NCBI RefSeq assembly: GCF_029223255.1
Contig: NZ_JARHUC010000008.1
Coordinates: forward strand, 62,001 to 126,000
Source: Albimonas marina
GTDB taxonomy: Bacteria > Pseudomonadota > Alphaproteobacteria > Rhodobacterales > Rhodobacteraceae
Direction of reading: 5' to 3'
DNA: 64,000 bases
Made by a program: the position numbers and the translations under genes. Positions 7,324-17,153 of this stretch are shown here, piece after piece. Under the pieces are notes generated by a model, which saw only the letters and a list, made by a program, of their open reading frames with translations, had not been told where the DNA came from and did no database searches. Within the stretch, counting starts at the first letter, position 1, and every line of letters begins with the position of its first letter.

Positions 7324-10300
7324 TCAGCTGCAGCCCGAGGTGCCGCCGCAGGTGTTGCACTTCAGGCAGGTGCCGTTGCGCACCAGCGTGAAGTTCCCGC
7401 ACTCCCCGCAGGGGTCGCCCTCGTAGCCCTGCATGCGGGCCTTGGCGCGGTCGTCCATCGCGCCGGAGGCGCGTCCGTCGAGCTCGGAGGCCACCGGCTT
7501 GACCAGCGTGTCGGCGATGGCCGAGCCGATCGGCTGCGCCTCGACCTCGGCGGTCGCGACGGCGGCGGTGGAGACCGCGGCGACCGAGGTCTCGGAGATG
7601 TCCTGGCCGCCGCGCAGCAGCACCAGGTTCTGCGGCATCCGCTGGCGGGTGTAGCCGGGCGAGGTCATCTCGCGCAGCATCGCCACCGCCTGCTCGGCCA
7701 CGCTCTCGGGCGCCTCGGTGAAGTTGCGCTTCCCCTCCTCGTCGCCGCGGCCCATCTCGTCGAAGCGCACGCCCTCGGGCTGCACGTGGGCGAGATCGGT
7801 GCGGTCCAGGTAGGACACCGCCAGCTCCCGGAAGATGTAGTCGAGGATCGAGGTCGCGTTCTTGATCGAGTCGTTGCCCTGCACCAGGCCCGCCGGCTCG
7901 AAGCGGGTGAAGGTGAAGGCCTCGACGAACTCCTCCAGCGGCACGCCGTACTGGAGGCCGACCGAGATCGCGATGGCGAAGTTGTTCATCATCGCGCGGA
8001 AGGCGGCGCCTTCCTTGTGCATGTCGATGAAGATCTCGCCCAGGCGCCCATCCTGGTACTCGCCGGTGCGCAGGTAGACCTTGTGCCCGCCGACGATGGC
8101 CTTCTGGGTGTAGCCCTTGCGACGCTCGGGCAGCTTCTGGCGGTCGGCGGCGGCGCGGCGGATCTCCTTGACGATGATCTTCTCGACGATCTTCTCGGCG
8201 ACGATCTCGGCGCGGGCGGCCATCGGGGCCTCGATCAGCTCCTCCTCGTCCTCCTCGTCCTCGATCAGCGAGGCCGAGAGGGGCTGCGAGAGCTTGGAGC
8301 CGTCGCGGTAGAGGGCGTTGGCCTTCACGCCGAGCGACCAGCTCAGCTCATAGGCCTCCAGGCAGTCCTCGATCGTGGCCTCGTTGGGCATGTTCACGGT
8401 CTTGGAGATCGCGCCCGAGATGAAGGACTGGGCGGCGGCCATCATGCGGATGTGGCTCTCGACCGAGAGGAACCGCTTGCCGATCTTGCCGCAGGGGTTG
8501 GCGCAGTCGAAGACGGGCAGATGCTCGGGGTCGAGGCCCGGCGCGCCCTCGACCGTCATCGTGCCGCAGACGTGCAGGTTGGCGGCGTCGATGTCGGCCT
8601 TCGAGAAGCCCAGGTGCTTGAGGAGCGAGAAGGCGGGGTCGTTGAGCTTCTCCTCCGGGATGCCCAGCGTGTCGCGGCAGAACTCCAGGCCCAGGGTGAA
8701 CTGGTTGAAGACGAAGGAGATGTCGAAGGCGCTCTCGGTCGCGGCCTCGATCTTCTCCAGCTGCTCGGGGCCGAAGCCCTTGGCCGACAGCGCCGCCAGG
8801 TTCACGCCGGGGGCGTTCGACAGCGTGCCGTGGCCGACCGCGTAGCGCACGATCCGGTCGATGGCGACCTCGTCGTAGCCCAGCGTCTCCAGCGCGGCGG
8901 GAACCGACTGGTTGATGATCTTGAAGTAGCCGCCGCCGGCCAGCTTCTTGAACTTCACCAGGGCGAAGTCAGGCTCGATGCCCGTCGTGTCGCAGTCCAT
9001 CACCAGGCCGATGGTGCCGGTCGGAGCGATCACCGAGGCCTGCGCGTTGCGGTAGCCGTGGGCCTCGCCCAGCGCCAGGGCCTCGTCCCAGGCGGCCTGG
9101 GCCCGCTCGACCAGCAGCGCGTCGGGGCAGTTCTCGATGTCGAGGGCGACCGGGTTCACGGCCAGGCCCTCGTAGCCCGCGGTCTCGCCATAGGCGGCGC
9201 GACGGTGATTGCGGATCACGCGGAGCATGTCCGAGGCGTTGCGCTCGTAGCAGGGGAACGGCCCGACCTCGGCGGCCATCTCGGCCGAGGTGGCGTAGCT
9301 GACGCCGGTCATGATCGCGGTCAGGGCGCCGGCGAGGGCGCGGCCCTCCTCGGAGTCGTAGCCCAGGCCCATGTTCATCAGCAGGCCGCCGATGTTGGCG
9401 TAGCCGAGCCCCAGCGTGCGGTAGTCGTAGGAGCGCTGCGCGATCTCCTTCGACGGGAACTGCGCCATCAGCACCGAGATCTCGAGCGTCACGGTCCACA
9501 GGCGGGTGGCGTGCTCATAGCCCTCGACGTCGAACTCGCCGGCGTTGAGGAACGCGAGCAGGTTCATCGAGGCTAGGTTGCAGGCCGTGTCGTCCAGGAA
9601 CATGTACTCGGAGCACGGGTTCGAGGCGCGGATCGGGCCGTCCGTCGGGCAGGTGTGCCAGGCGTTGATGGTGTCGTGGAACTGGATGCCCGGGTCGGCG
9701 CAGGCCCAGGCGGCGTGGCCGATCTGGTCCCACAGCTCGCGGGCCGAGACGGTCTTGGCGACCTTGCCGTCGGTGCGCCGGATCAGCTCCCAGGGCTTGT
9801 CCTCGCGGACCGCGGCCAGGAAGGCGTCGGTGACGCGCACGGAGTTGTTGGAGTTCTGGCCCGAGACGGTCAGGTAGGCCTCGCCGTCCCAGTCGGTGTC
9901 GTAGGTCGAGAACTCGATCGAGGAATAGCCCTGGGCCGCGTACTGCAGCACGCGCTTGACGTAGGTCTCGGGGATCATGTCGCGGCGGGCGGCCTTCAGG
10001 GCCGCCTTCAGGCCGGGGTTCGCCTTGGGATCGGTCGCGCCCTCCTCCGAGCCGTCGAAGGCGCGGATGGCGGCGAAGATCTCGTTGAGGCGACGCTCAT
10101 GCGCCTTGGAGCCGGCGACGAGGGAGGCGACCTTCTGCTCCTCGCGGACCTTCCAGTTGATGAAGGCCTCCACGTCGGGGTGATCCATGTCGCAGATCAC
10201 CATCTTGGCGGCGCGCCGCGTGGTGCCGCCCGACTTGATGGCGCCCGCGGCGCGGTCGCCGATCTTGAGGAAGGACATCAGGCCCGACGAGCGGCCGCCG

Positions 10301-11040
10301 CCGCCCAGCGGCTCGTTCTCGGCGCGCACGGAGGAGAAGTTGGTGCCGGTGCCCGACCCGTATTTGAACAGCCGCGCCTCGCGGGTCCACAGGTCCATGA
10401 TCCCGCCCTCGTTCACCAGGTCGTCGGAGACGGACTGGATGAAGCAGGCGTGGGGCTGCGGGTGCTCGTAGGCGGAGGCGGACTTCACCAGCTCGCCGGT
10501 CTGGTAGTCGACGTAGAAGTGGCCCTGCGACGGACCGTCGATGCCGTAGGCCCAGTGCAGGCCGGTGTTGAACCACTGCGGGCTGTTCGGCGCGGCCATC
10601 TGGGCGCACAGCATGTGGCGCATCTCGTCGTAATAGGCCTGCGCGTCGGCCTCGGACGAGAAGTAGCCGCCCTTCCAGCCCCAGTAGGCCCAGGCGCCTG
10701 CCAGCCGGTCGAAGACCTGCTGGGCGCGGGTCTCGCCGCCGTACCGCTTGTCCTTTGACATCTTCTTCAGCGCGGCCTCGTCGGGGACCGAGCGCCACAG
10801 GAATTCGGGCACGCCCTCTTCGGCGACCTTCTTCAGGCGCGCGGGCACGCCGGCCTTGCGGAAGTACTTCTGGGCGAGGACGTCGGCGGCGACCTGCGAC
10901 CAGCCGGCGGGGACGTCGATGTCCCGCAGGCTGAAGACGATCGAGCCGTTGGGATTGCGGATCTCGGACGTGGCCTTGCGGAACTCGAAGGCCTCGTAGG
11001 GGGAGGCGCCGGCTTCGGTGAAACGGCGGGCGATCTGCAT
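7324..11040 (-). CDS. nrdJ: Adenosylcobalamin-dependent (class II) ribonucleoside-diphosphate reductase
   Basis: Reduces ribonucleotides to deoxyribonucleotides for DNA synthesis, using a B12-derived thiyl radical, and so works with or without oxygen. The 1238-residue length fits the large alphaproteobacterial NrdJ type. Visible landmarks are the loop [14 protein letters not shown], the catalytic-site segment SNPCSEY near residue 470, and a Cys-rich C-terminal tail (CGECGNF...CLKCNTCGG) that carries the redox-active or zinc-ribbon cysteines. The start is the ATG before [10 protein letters not shown], preceded by a GAGGGA ribosome-binding site. The 50-codon open extension upstream lacks one. 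No cobalamin riboswitch is apparent, as expected for a B12-dependent enzyme. GANTC sites lie in the promoter region. Confidence 0.96.
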   Translation of the reverse strand: MQIARRFTEAGASPYEAFEFRKATSEIRNPNGSIVFSLRDIDVPAGWSQVAADVLAQKYFRKAGVPARLKKVAEEGVPEFLWRSVPDEAALKKMSKDKRYGGETRAQQVFDRLAGAWAYWGWKGGYFSSEADAQAYYDEMRHMLCAQMAAPNSPQWFNTGLHWAYGIDGPSQGHFYVDYQTGELVKSASAYEHPQPHACFIQSVSDDLVNEGGIMDLWTREARLFKYGSGTGTNFSSVRAENEPLGGGGRSSGLMSFLKIGDRAAGAIKSGGTTRRAAKMVICDMDHPDVEAFINWKVREEQKVASLVAGSKAHERRLNEIFAAIRAFDGSEEGATDPKANPGLKAALKAARRDMIPETYVKRVLQYAAQGYSSIEFSTYDTDWDGEAYLTVSGQNSNNSVRVTDAFLAAVREDKPWELIRRTDGKVAKTVSARELWDQIGHAAWACADPGIQFHDTINAWHTCPTDGPIRASNPCSEYMFLDDTACNLASMNLLAFLNAGEFDVEGYEHATRLWTVTLEISVLMAQFPSKEIAQRSYDYRTLGLGYANIGGLLMNMGLGYDSEEGRALAGALTAIMTGVSYATSAEMAAEVGPFPCYERNASDMLRVIRNHRRAAYGETAGYEGLAVNPVALDIENCPDALLVERAQAAWDEALALGEAHGYRNAQASVIAPTGTIGLVMDCDTTGIEPDFALVKFKKLAGGGYFKIINQSVPAALETLGYDEVAIDRIVRYAVGHGTLSNAPGVNLAALSAKGFGPEQLEKIEAATESAFDISFVFNQFTLGLEFCRDTLGIPEEKLNDPAFSLLKHLGFSKADIDAANLHVCGTMTVEGAPGLDPEHLPVFDCANPCGKIGKRFLSVESHIRMMAAAQSFISGAISKTVNMPNEATIEDCLEAYELSWSLGVKANALYRDGSKLSQPLSASLIEDEEDEEELIEAPMAARAEIVAEKIVEKIIVKEIRRAAADRQKLPERRKGYTQKAIVGGHKVYLRTGEYQDGRLGEIFIDMHKEGAAFRAMMNNFAIAISVGLQYGVPLEEFVEAFTFTRFEPAGLVQGNDSIKNATSILDYIFRELAVSYLDRTDLAHVQPEGVRFDEMGRGDEEGKRNFTEAPESVAEQAVAMLREMTSPGYTRQRMPQNLVLLRGGQDISETSVAAVSTAAVATAEVEAQPIGSAIADTLVKPVASELDGRASGAMDDRAKARMQGYEGDPCGECGNFTLVRNGTCLKCNTCGGTSGCS

Positions 11041-11222
11041 GGTGGTGTCCCTCTTCGGCCTGTTTTGCCAGGCGCTTAAGACGCGTTGGTCGGAACCGCG
11101 CGAACCCCTCCGCGCGGCAGGGGCGCCGGAGGCGCCCAGGATCTTGATGTCCGGTATGGCGGCCGAAGCCCCCGTGGTGGCGGTGACCACCAGATGTAGG
11201 CGGCTCTGTCCTGCTGAGCCCT

Positions 11223-11250
11223 AGATTATGGAATCCGGCCGACTCGACAA
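11223..11250 (-). promoter_or_regulatory. Candidate nrdJ promoter with two GANTC sites
   Basis: On the minus strand TTGTCG (11250-11245) is followed by the AT-rich hexamers CATAAT (14-bp spacing) or TAATCT (16-bp spacing). Two CcrM target sites, GAATC at 11231-11235 and GACTC at 11241-11245, fall inside this promoter-like stretch. It implies a leader of roughly 180 nt. No NrdR box could be recognised. Confidence 0.35.
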
Positions 11251-11280
11251 CCCCGTTTTTCTGCAATCTCGCTAGATTTA

Positions 11281-11689
11281 GTCGTTGACCTCGGCGGGGC
11301 CGCTAGGGGTGGGGCTCGCGCGCATCCGGAACGAACACGGAACATTAATCAACGAGTCGCCCTCCCGCGTCCAGAGGAGGCCTGCGCGACGTCGCGGGCC
11401 GCGACGGCGCCGGCCCGGTTCCGCGAAGACGGTCGGCGAGTCGGACGGGGGATCGGGGCCGGCGACGCCCGGCGAGCGCGCGCCTCGCTGGAACGGAGGC
11501 CCTCAGGCGCGCACGTCCGTCCCGCGCCGCGGGCCGAACCATGCCCGCAGCGGGACGCCCGATGCGGCGCTCCCGCCCAGGGAGGTCTTCCCTCGTCCGG
11601 AGGCAGGAGACGGCGCCCCCAAGCACGAACGCCCGCGGCGCGCCGCGGGCGGTTCGCAAGCAACGGGCGCGACGCCCGACGCGGCGCCT
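11281..11689. other. Intergenic region, nothing convincing
   Basis: About 400 bp beyond the nrdJ promoter and downstream of the minus-strand GNAT gene. Short open frames on both strands translate to Arg/Pro-rich strings without family character. A short GGGCG-CGA-CGCCC hairpin near 11665-11677 could help terminate the GNAT transcript. Confidence 0.4.
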
Positions 11690-12268
11690 TCAGCCGATGT
11701 CGCGCGTCAGCACCCGCTCCACCTCCGTCCGGCGCACGGGCGAGAAGCCCATGCGCTGGTAGAGGGGCAGCGCCGAGGGGTGGTCGAGGGCGCAGGTGTT
11801 CACGGTCATCTTCTCGACGCCCGGGCGCGACCAGCCGGCGTGGATCGCCTCGGCCAGCAGCCATTTCGCCAGGCCCTGGCCGCGGGTCGCGCCGGCGAGG
11901 CCGAAGTAGGCCAGCTCGCACACCCCCGCCTGGCGCCAGTCCAGCAGGAAGAAGCCGGCGGGCCAGCCCTCCCACATCAGGGTGTTGAGGGCCATGTCCT
12001 CGCGCGCGAGCTCGCGCTCCAGCGTCGCGGGATCGTCCGCGAGCCGGTCGGTCCACTCGTAGTCCTCGCCGACCAGCCGGTAGAGGTAGAGGAAATAGGA
12101 CGCCGGCGGCGCCTTGGCGCGCACCAGCGCCACGGGGGCGTTCATCGGCAGGGGGAAATGCAGGCCCTCGGGGCGGCGGGTCATCTCCAGCCAGGTGATC
12201 GCGACCGAGATCCGCTCGCCCGCCTTGCCCGAGAGCCCGCCCGCGTTGGCGCCCCCCGCCGGGGTCAT
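11690..12268 (-). CDS. GNAT-family N-acetyltransferase
   Basis: A 192-residue acetyl-CoA-dependent acyltransferase of the GNAT fold. The acetyl-CoA-binding motif A appears as RGQGLAKWLLAEAI, followed by the strand VEKMTVNTCAL and the motif B segment HPSALPLYQRMGFSPVRR. The acceptor (small molecule or protein) cannot be predicted. Its ATG overlaps the sseA stop codon by four bases (ATGA at 12265-12268), so translation is probably coupled and the two genes form an operon. The open frame upstream of this ATG is out-of-frame sseA sequence. Confidence 0.88.
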   Translation of the reverse strand: MTPAGGANAGGLSGKAGERISVAITWLEMTRRPEGLHFPLPMNAPVALVRAKAPPASYFLYLYRLVGEDYEWTDRLADDPATLERELAREDMALNTLMWEGWPAGFFLLDWRQAGVCELAYFGLAGATRGQGLAKWLLAEAIHAGWSRPGVEKMTVNTCALDHPSALPLYQRMGFSPVRRTEVERVLTRDIG

Positions 12269-13125
12269 CGCGCGGGGCCCGTCTCGATGGCGAGGTCGGG
12301 ATAGGCGCCCCACTCGGCCCAAGAGCCGTCGTAGACCGCGTGCTGCTTGTGCCCGATCCGCTCCAGCGCCAGGTCGAGCACGCAGGCGGTGACGCCCGAG
12401 CCGCAGGACGAGATCACCGGGCGGGAGAGATCGACCCCCGCCCCCTCGAACACCGCGCGCAAGGCCTCGGCGTCCTTCATGGTGCCGTCGGCGTTCAGCA
12501 GCGTGTCGTAGGGCACGTTGCGCGCGCCGGGGATGTGGCCCGCGCGCAGGCCGGGACGCGGCTCGGGCTGCTCGCCCGCGAAGCGGGGGGCGGAGCGGGC
12601 GTCGACCACCTGCTCCTTGCCCAGCTTCAGGGCCGCGGCCACCTGGGTCACGTCCTTGACCAGCATCGCGTTGCGCCGGGCGACGAAGTGGCGATCGCGC
12701 GGCAGGGGGGGCATGTCCTCGGTCGGGCGGCCCTCGGCCAGCCACTTGGGCAGGCCGCCGTCCAGCACCGCCACGTCATGGTGCCCGAACAGGCGGAACA
12801 GCCACCACACCCGCGCGGCCGAGAACAGGCCGGCGGCATCGTAGACCACCACACGGTGCGCGTCGCCGATGCCCATGGCGCGCACGCGGGAGACGAACTT
12901 CTCCTGCGGAGGGGCCATGTGGGGCAGCTCGGAGCGGCTGTCGGAAATCTCGTCGATGTCGAAGAACTGCGCGCCGGGGATGTGGGCCTGCGCATACTCG
13001 GCCTTCGCGTCGCGCCCGGCGGCGGGAAGCCACCAGGAGGCGTCGAGAACGCGTACGTCGGGCGCATCGAGATGCTCGGCCAGCCACTCCGTGCTCACCA
13101 GCAGCCGATCGTCGCTCGCGGCCAT
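12265..13125 (-). CDS. sseA: 3-mercaptopyruvate / thiosulfate sulfurtransferase
   Basis: A 286-residue tandem rhodanese that transfers sulfur from 3-mercaptopyruvate (or thiosulfate) to a thiol or cyanide acceptor. The inactive N-terminal rhodanese domain covers about residues 8-140 and the catalytic one about 160-280. The active-site loop is CGSGVT with the nucleophile at Cys241, the form typical of mercaptopyruvate sulfurtransferases. It is the first gene of an ATGA-overlapped pair with a GNAT acetyltransferase. Length and motifs are normal for the family. Confidence 0.92.
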   Translation of the reverse strand: MAASDDRLLVSTEWLAEHLDAPDVRVLDASWWLPAAGRDAKAEYAQAHIPGAQFFDIDEISDSRSELPHMAPPQEKFVSRVRAMGIGDAHRVVVYDAAGLFSAARVWWLFRLFGHHDVAVLDGGLPKWLAEGRPTEDMPPLPRDRHFVARRNAMLVKDVTQVAAALKLGKEQVVDARSAPRFAGEQPEPRPGLRAGHIPGARNVPYDTLLNADGTMKDAEALRAVFEGAGVDLSRPVISSCGSGVTACVLDLALERIGHKQHAVYDGSWAEWGAYPDLAIETGPAR

Positions 13126-13302
13126 GCGTGTCTCCTTCCACCCTTGGTTCCGGTCGGTTCACCCGGCGGCCGGCCTGTCGTGACGACGGCCGGCCCGAAA
13201 GGCGTCTCTAGCCGCTCCGCCGCGCAGGGATCAAGACGGATGCGGCGCGAGCGGGCGCTCGCGGGGCGGTTGTTCCGCCGTGCGGAAGGGGGGCGGGGGC
13301 CC

Positions 13303-13995
13303 TCAGCCCCGCGCGCGGGCGCCGCGCAGGAGGAGCGTGAGGGCCAGCAGCAGCTCCGCCGCGAGCGGCACGAGGTAGATCGCCTGGACCTGGGCCTGCA
13401 CCTCGGGCGCGAGCAGGCGCAGGGTGGAGCCGAGCAGGTAGACCGCCCCCGCCGCCGCCGGCGCCGCCGCCAGCCAGGTCGGGAACAGGGGCGAGCGGCG
13501 CAGCAGGACCGCGGTCGCGAGGCAGGAGAGGCCGAAGAAGACCAGGCCCACGTCGTAGCCCAGCGCGTGCAGCTCCAGCAGGGGCAGGACCAGCGCCCCC
13601 GCCTCGCCCCCCTGCCCCGCGGCCAAGAGCGCGGCGGGCTGCAGCAGCAGGCTCGCCGCCAGCACCGCCGCCTGCAGCAGCCGGAAGGCCAGCGCCGCCA
13701 GCGCCAGCGCCGCGCCCGCGGGCCGGAGCAGGAGATAGAGCAGCACCCCCACGCCCACGTCGCAGCCCACCATCGCCACGTCGAGCATGGCCGCCCAGCG
13801 CAGCGCCCCCGGCCAGGCGGCGACGGCCGCGAGCGTGGCGGCCGCGTCGCCGGGAACCACCACCGCGCCGCGGAGCGCGACCTCGGCCGAGATCCCGGCG
13901 GCGATGATCGCGAGGTATAGCGCCCCCGCCCAGCGGGCCCGCGCCCCCTCGGACGCGGTCGCCATCGCAGCCGTCGCCGTCGCGCTCTCGCCCAT
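13303..13995 (-). CDS. DUF4386-type integral membrane protein
   Basis: A 230-residue, strongly hydrophobic protein with about six membrane segments and pattern features of the DUF4386 family: an N-terminal RWAGALYLAII helix, a conserved central HALGYDVGLVFFG helix, and a C-terminal LYLLGSTLRL-type region. Function is unknown. The ATG at MGESATATAA is chosen because it has an AGGGGAG-like ribosome-binding site and is the last ATG-rich position before the first helix. The long upstream frame is Arg/Pro-rich. It is isolated, with about 950 bp of gene-free DNA upstream. Confidence 0.65.
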   Translation of the reverse strand: MGESATATAAMATASEGARARWAGALYLAIIAAGISAEVALRGAVVVPGDAAATLAAVAAWPGALRWAAMLDVAMVGCDVGVGVLLYLLLRPAGAALALAALAFRLLQAAVLAASLLLQPAALLAAGQGGEAGALVLPLLELHALGYDVGLVFFGLSCLATAVLLRRSPLFPTWLAAAPAAAGAVYLLGSTLRLLAPEVQAQVQAIYLVPLAAELLLALTLLLRGARARG

Positions 13996-14942
13996 CGCCC
14001 GGTCTCCCCTCGCCCGCGCAGCCGCCCTGCCCCGCGGCCAGATGACCCCGCCCGACGGCGGGGCGCAAGGGCGCGGGCGGAGGGGACCGGAAGCGGTCGG
14101 GAGGGGGGCGAGGGCCTTGCCGCCAGGAGCCTCGAAAGAGAGGGGGCGTTCCGGCGGCCCCGGCGCCCGGCCGCGTCGCCTGAGCGTCGCGGTCGGGCGC
14201 CGGGGCCGGCCGTCGCGGATACGCCCGCACGCCGACGCCACGCCTGGAGCGCAGGGCCCGCGGGACGCCGGTCCGTGCCCGGGACCCGGCGGCGAGGGGA
14301 CGCTCCAACTCGATCGGGCCGCAACGCGAACGCGCCCGTGTCTGCTACGCGAACCGGCCGACGCCGGTCATGGACCGGGGCGGCTTCGGCGCCCGCGGCG
14401 CGGCCCGAGGAAGGCAGGGCGCGCGGCCGCGGGCGGCCTGGGAGATGATCGGGCGAAACCACGCGAACGCGCCCGGAACTTACGCAACTCCGGGGCCGGA
14501 CGACGCGCCCTCGCCCCGGTACATCCACAGATACGGGGCGGCCGGGCGGAGGGTTTCGCCAAACCCTGAAAAAAGATGAATCTTTCGTTCACGCCCCGAT
14601 CACGTGAACGGCGAACCCTTCAAGCTACTGATTTTAATAAATTTTAAGTGATGCGCGTCCGCCAACTTTTTTCCTCGGAAGGGACGGATCCAAGGCCCGC
14701 AGCCCGGCGCGAGCGCACCTCCCGCCCACATTCCGCAAGACGCTCCGACGCCGGCCGCGCGACGCAGGCCTCTGCGCAGGCGCGGAGCGGGCGGCGAGCG
14801 CCAGTCCCCAAGACGATGCAGCCTGGGGCGCCCTGCGGGCGGGCCTGCCCGCGTCACGCCCGGCGCACGGCGCGCTCCGGACATGCCGACGCCGCGGCAC
14901 GGGGGCCGCGGCGTTGGGTCGTCGCGCGCGTCAGGCCTCGGG
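13996..14942. other. Long gene-free interval with inverted repeats
   Basis: About 950 bp without a supportable gene. Most is GC-rich, but 14570-14660 is strikingly AT-rich for this genome. It holds a 7-bp hairpin AGGGTTT-CGCC-AAACCCT (14550-14567) and an 8-bp inverted repeat CGTTCACG-N9-CGTGAACG (14586-14610). A promoter for the downstream minus-strand membrane protein, or a small RNA, is possible. I could not settle which. Confidence 0.45.
14586..14610. promoter_or_regulatory. Inverted repeat, possible operator
   Basis: CGTTCACG (14586-14593) and CGTGAACG (14603-14610) form a perfect dyad with a 9-bp spacer, next to an AT-rich tract. The shape and size resemble a dimeric regulator site. No T run follows it on either strand, so a terminator is unlikely. 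Confidence 0.35.
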
Positions 14943-16691
14943 TCAGGCGACCTCGCCGCCGCTGCCCGCCGCGGCCCTGGCGGCCGGGCGGCCGGCGTCG
15001 CCGCCGCCGCCGGCGGCTGGCTCGGTCGGCGGACGCTCCACCGCGCGGCGCACCTTGTGGCCGGGGCGGTGGGTCGAGATCCGCTCGGGCCGCGCGAAAC
15101 TGTCGGCGCGGGCGCGCCGCCAGCGCGACATCAGCGCCTCGACCTCGCAGGTGCCGTCGATCAGGCTGCCCTCGGGGATCGGGTTGAAGATCAGGTCGCC
15201 CTCGATGGTCTCGCCCATCTTCTGGCGGAAGTTGAAGTGATAGGGGCTGACCTCGCCCGGATGCTCCAGCCCCGCCGCCCCGATCATGTGGGCCACGGCC
15301 TTGAGCGTGTTGCGGTGGAAGTTCGCCACGCGCACCGACTTGTCGCCCACGTCCACGGCCCGCTGGCGCAGCTTGTCCTGGGTGGCGACGCCGGCGGGGC
15401 ACTCGTTGGTGTGGCAGGCCTGGGCCTGGATGCAGCCGACCGCGAACATGAAGCCGCGGGCCGAGTTGCACCAGTCCGCCCCCATCGCCATCGTGCGGCA
15501 GATGTCGAAGGCCGAGACCACCTTGCCCGAGGCGCCGATGCGGATCCGGTCGCGGATTCCCGCCCCGATCAGGGTGTTGTGGACGATCGCGAGCCCGTCC
15601 TGCAGCGGCATCCCCATGTGGTTGGAGAACTCGAGCGGCGCCGCGCCCGTGCCGCCTTCCGAGCCGTCGACCACGATGAAGTCGGGATAGATCCCCGTCT
15701 CCATCATCGCCTTGACGATGCACATGAACTCGCGCCGGTGGCCGATGCAGAGCTTGAAGCCCACCGGCTTGCCGTTCGAGAGCTCGCGCAGCTGGCCGAT
15801 GAAGTCGACCATCTCGAGCGGCGTCGAAAAGGCGGAGTGGGAGGGCGGCGAGATGCAGTCCTCGTCCATCGGGACGTGGCGCGCCTCGGCGATCTCGGGG
15901 GTGATCTTGGCGGCGGGCAGCATGCCGCCGTGGCCGGGCTTCGCGCCCTGGCTGAGCTTGAGCTCGATCATCTTCACCTGGGGGTCCGCCGCCTGCTCCT
16001 GGAACAGTTTCGGCGAGAAGTTCCCGTTCTTGTCGCGGCAGCCGAAATACCCGGTGCCCACCTGGAAGATCAGGTCGCCGCCGCCGGCGCGGTGATAGCG
16101 CGAGATCCCGCCCTCGCCGGTGTCGTGGGCGAAACCGCCCATCCGCGCGCCGGTGTTCAGCGCGGTGATCGCGTTGCCCGAGAGCGCGCCGAAGGACATG
16201 GCGGAGATGTTGTAGATCGAGGCGTCGTAGGGCTGGCGGCAGTCGGGCCCGCCGACCTCGACGCGGAAGTCCCAGTCCTCGACATGCTTGGTGGCGACCG
16301 AATGGGTCATCCAGGCGTAGCCGGCGTCGTAGACGTGTTCGTGGGTGCCGAAGGGCTTCTTGTCCTCGACGTTCTTGGCGCGCTGGTAGACCAGCGAGCG
16401 CGCCTCGCGCGAGAACGGCTCCTCGTCCTCGTCGCTCTCGATCAGGTACTGGCGGATCTCGGGGCGGATGCCCTCGAACAGCCAGCGCATGTGGCCGATG
16501 ACGGGGTAGTTGCGCAGGATCGCGTGGCGCGTCTGGATCAGGTCGCGGATGCCGATCACGAACAGCGCCAGCATCCCGACCGAGGCGATCCAGAGGATCA
16601 CCTGCCAGGCGAGGATCTGGGCGTAGAGGGCCAGGACCGCGAAGACGACGGCGAGGACGGCGGTCAGGGCGAAGACGCTGTAGCGTTCCAT
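14943..16691 (-). CDS. FMN-binding glutamate-synthase-family membrane protein
   Basis: A 582-residue protein with two hydrophobic N-terminal helices (about residues 5-50) and then the FMN-binding TIM-barrel domain of glutamate synthase: the YNISAMSFGALS segment, AKPGHGGMLPAAK, VVDGSEGGTGAAP and the CHTNECPAGVATQ cysteine segment. This is the stand-alone GltB2-like family, lacking both the glutaminase domain and the structural beta-helix, so it is probably not itself a glutamate synthase. Its real substrate is unknown. A low-complexity Ala/Gly tail closes the protein. The start is the ATG before ERYSVFALT, followed at once by the membrane helix. Confidence 0.85.
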   Translation of the reverse strand: MERYSVFALTAVLAVVFAVLALYAQILAWQVILWIASVGMLALFVIGIRDLIQTRHAILRNYPVIGHMRWLFEGIRPEIRQYLIESDEDEEPFSREARSLVYQRAKNVEDKKPFGTHEHVYDAGYAWMTHSVATKHVEDWDFRVEVGGPDCRQPYDASIYNISAMSFGALSGNAITALNTGARMGGFAHDTGEGGISRYHRAGGGDLIFQVGTGYFGCRDKNGNFSPKLFQEQAADPQVKMIELKLSQGAKPGHGGMLPAAKITPEIAEARHVPMDEDCISPPSHSAFSTPLEMVDFIGQLRELSNGKPVGFKLCIGHRREFMCIVKAMMETGIYPDFIVVDGSEGGTGAAPLEFSNHMGMPLQDGLAIVHNTLIGAGIRDRIRIGASGKVVSAFDICRTMAMGADWCNSARGFMFAVGCIQAQACHTNECPAGVATQDKLRQRAVDVGDKSVRVANFHRNTLKAVAHMIGAAGLEHPGEVSPYHFNFRQKMGETIEGDLIFNPIPEGSLIDGTCEVEALMSRWRRARADSFARPERISTHRPGHKVRRAVERPPTEPAAGGGGDAGRPAARAAAGSGGEVA

Positions 16692-17153
16692 TCGGGCCTC
16701 CGGGAAGGGGAGAGACCTGCCTGACCTAGCACGACTGCCTGACGATTTCCCAACCTGAAACGCCGCGCCCCACCGGGGCATTCCACGCCCCGGCGCCCGT
16801 TCCTTCCGTCGCCCGACCCAGGCGCCCCGGCGCGACGCCCGGGGTCCTCGCAAAGCGCCTGTTCTTCGGAGCCGTCTCTCGCTGATGCCGTGAAGAGCGA
16901 CTCGGCGGGAGGGGTCAGGGATCGCGAAGCGACCCCGCCCTTGGGCGGGGCTTGTCCTTGACCCCTCCCGACGAGTCGCTCAGGCATCTTCAGCGAGAGA
17001 CGGATCCGAAGGACAGGCGCGGCCCCCTGTTCTTTGGTGAGTCAGGAGCCCGCCGGAGGCTCCCGCCCTTCGCAAGAGAAAGCGCTTCCGAACCCAGAGG
17101 CCCAAGCCCGCCCGCAGGGCGCCCCCGTCCCCGGAGGCGCCCGACCGTTGCGG
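16692..17153. other. Intergenic region containing a long palindrome
   Basis: 462 bp between two minus-strand genes. Most of its centre is a 148-bp inverted repeat, described separately. No gene is supported. Open frames through it are translations of the palindrome. Confidence 0.6.
16864..17011. repeat. 148-bp near-perfect inverted repeat
   Basis: The outer arms (16864-16885 and 16990-17011) pair at 21 of 22 positions and the inner arms (16895-16917 and 16959-16981) at 22 of 23. A central hairpin CCCCGCCC-TTG-GGCGGGG (16933-16950) sits between them. Small unpaired bulges separate the arm blocks. It lies downstream of the acyl-CoA synthetase gene and upstream of the glutamate-synthase-like gene. 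It could be a terminator/attenuator, a cruciform-forming site or a non-autonomous palindromic mobile element. Confidence 0.85.

Noticed and set aside
11041-11280. Cobalamin riboswitch before nrdJ
   Set aside because: No B12-box-like element or typical fold is visible. A B12-requiring enzyme would not be expected to be switched off by B12.
14550-14567. Hairpin AGGGTTT-CGCC-AAACCCT as an intrinsic terminator
   Set aside because: It is followed by an A run on the plus strand, and on the minus strand the T run precedes the hairpin, so the order is wrong for termination on either strand.
14600-14884. Short minus-strand open frames in the 950-bp gap
   Set aside because: Pro/Arg/Gly-rich sequence, no ribosome-binding site and no family. 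Treated as non-coding.
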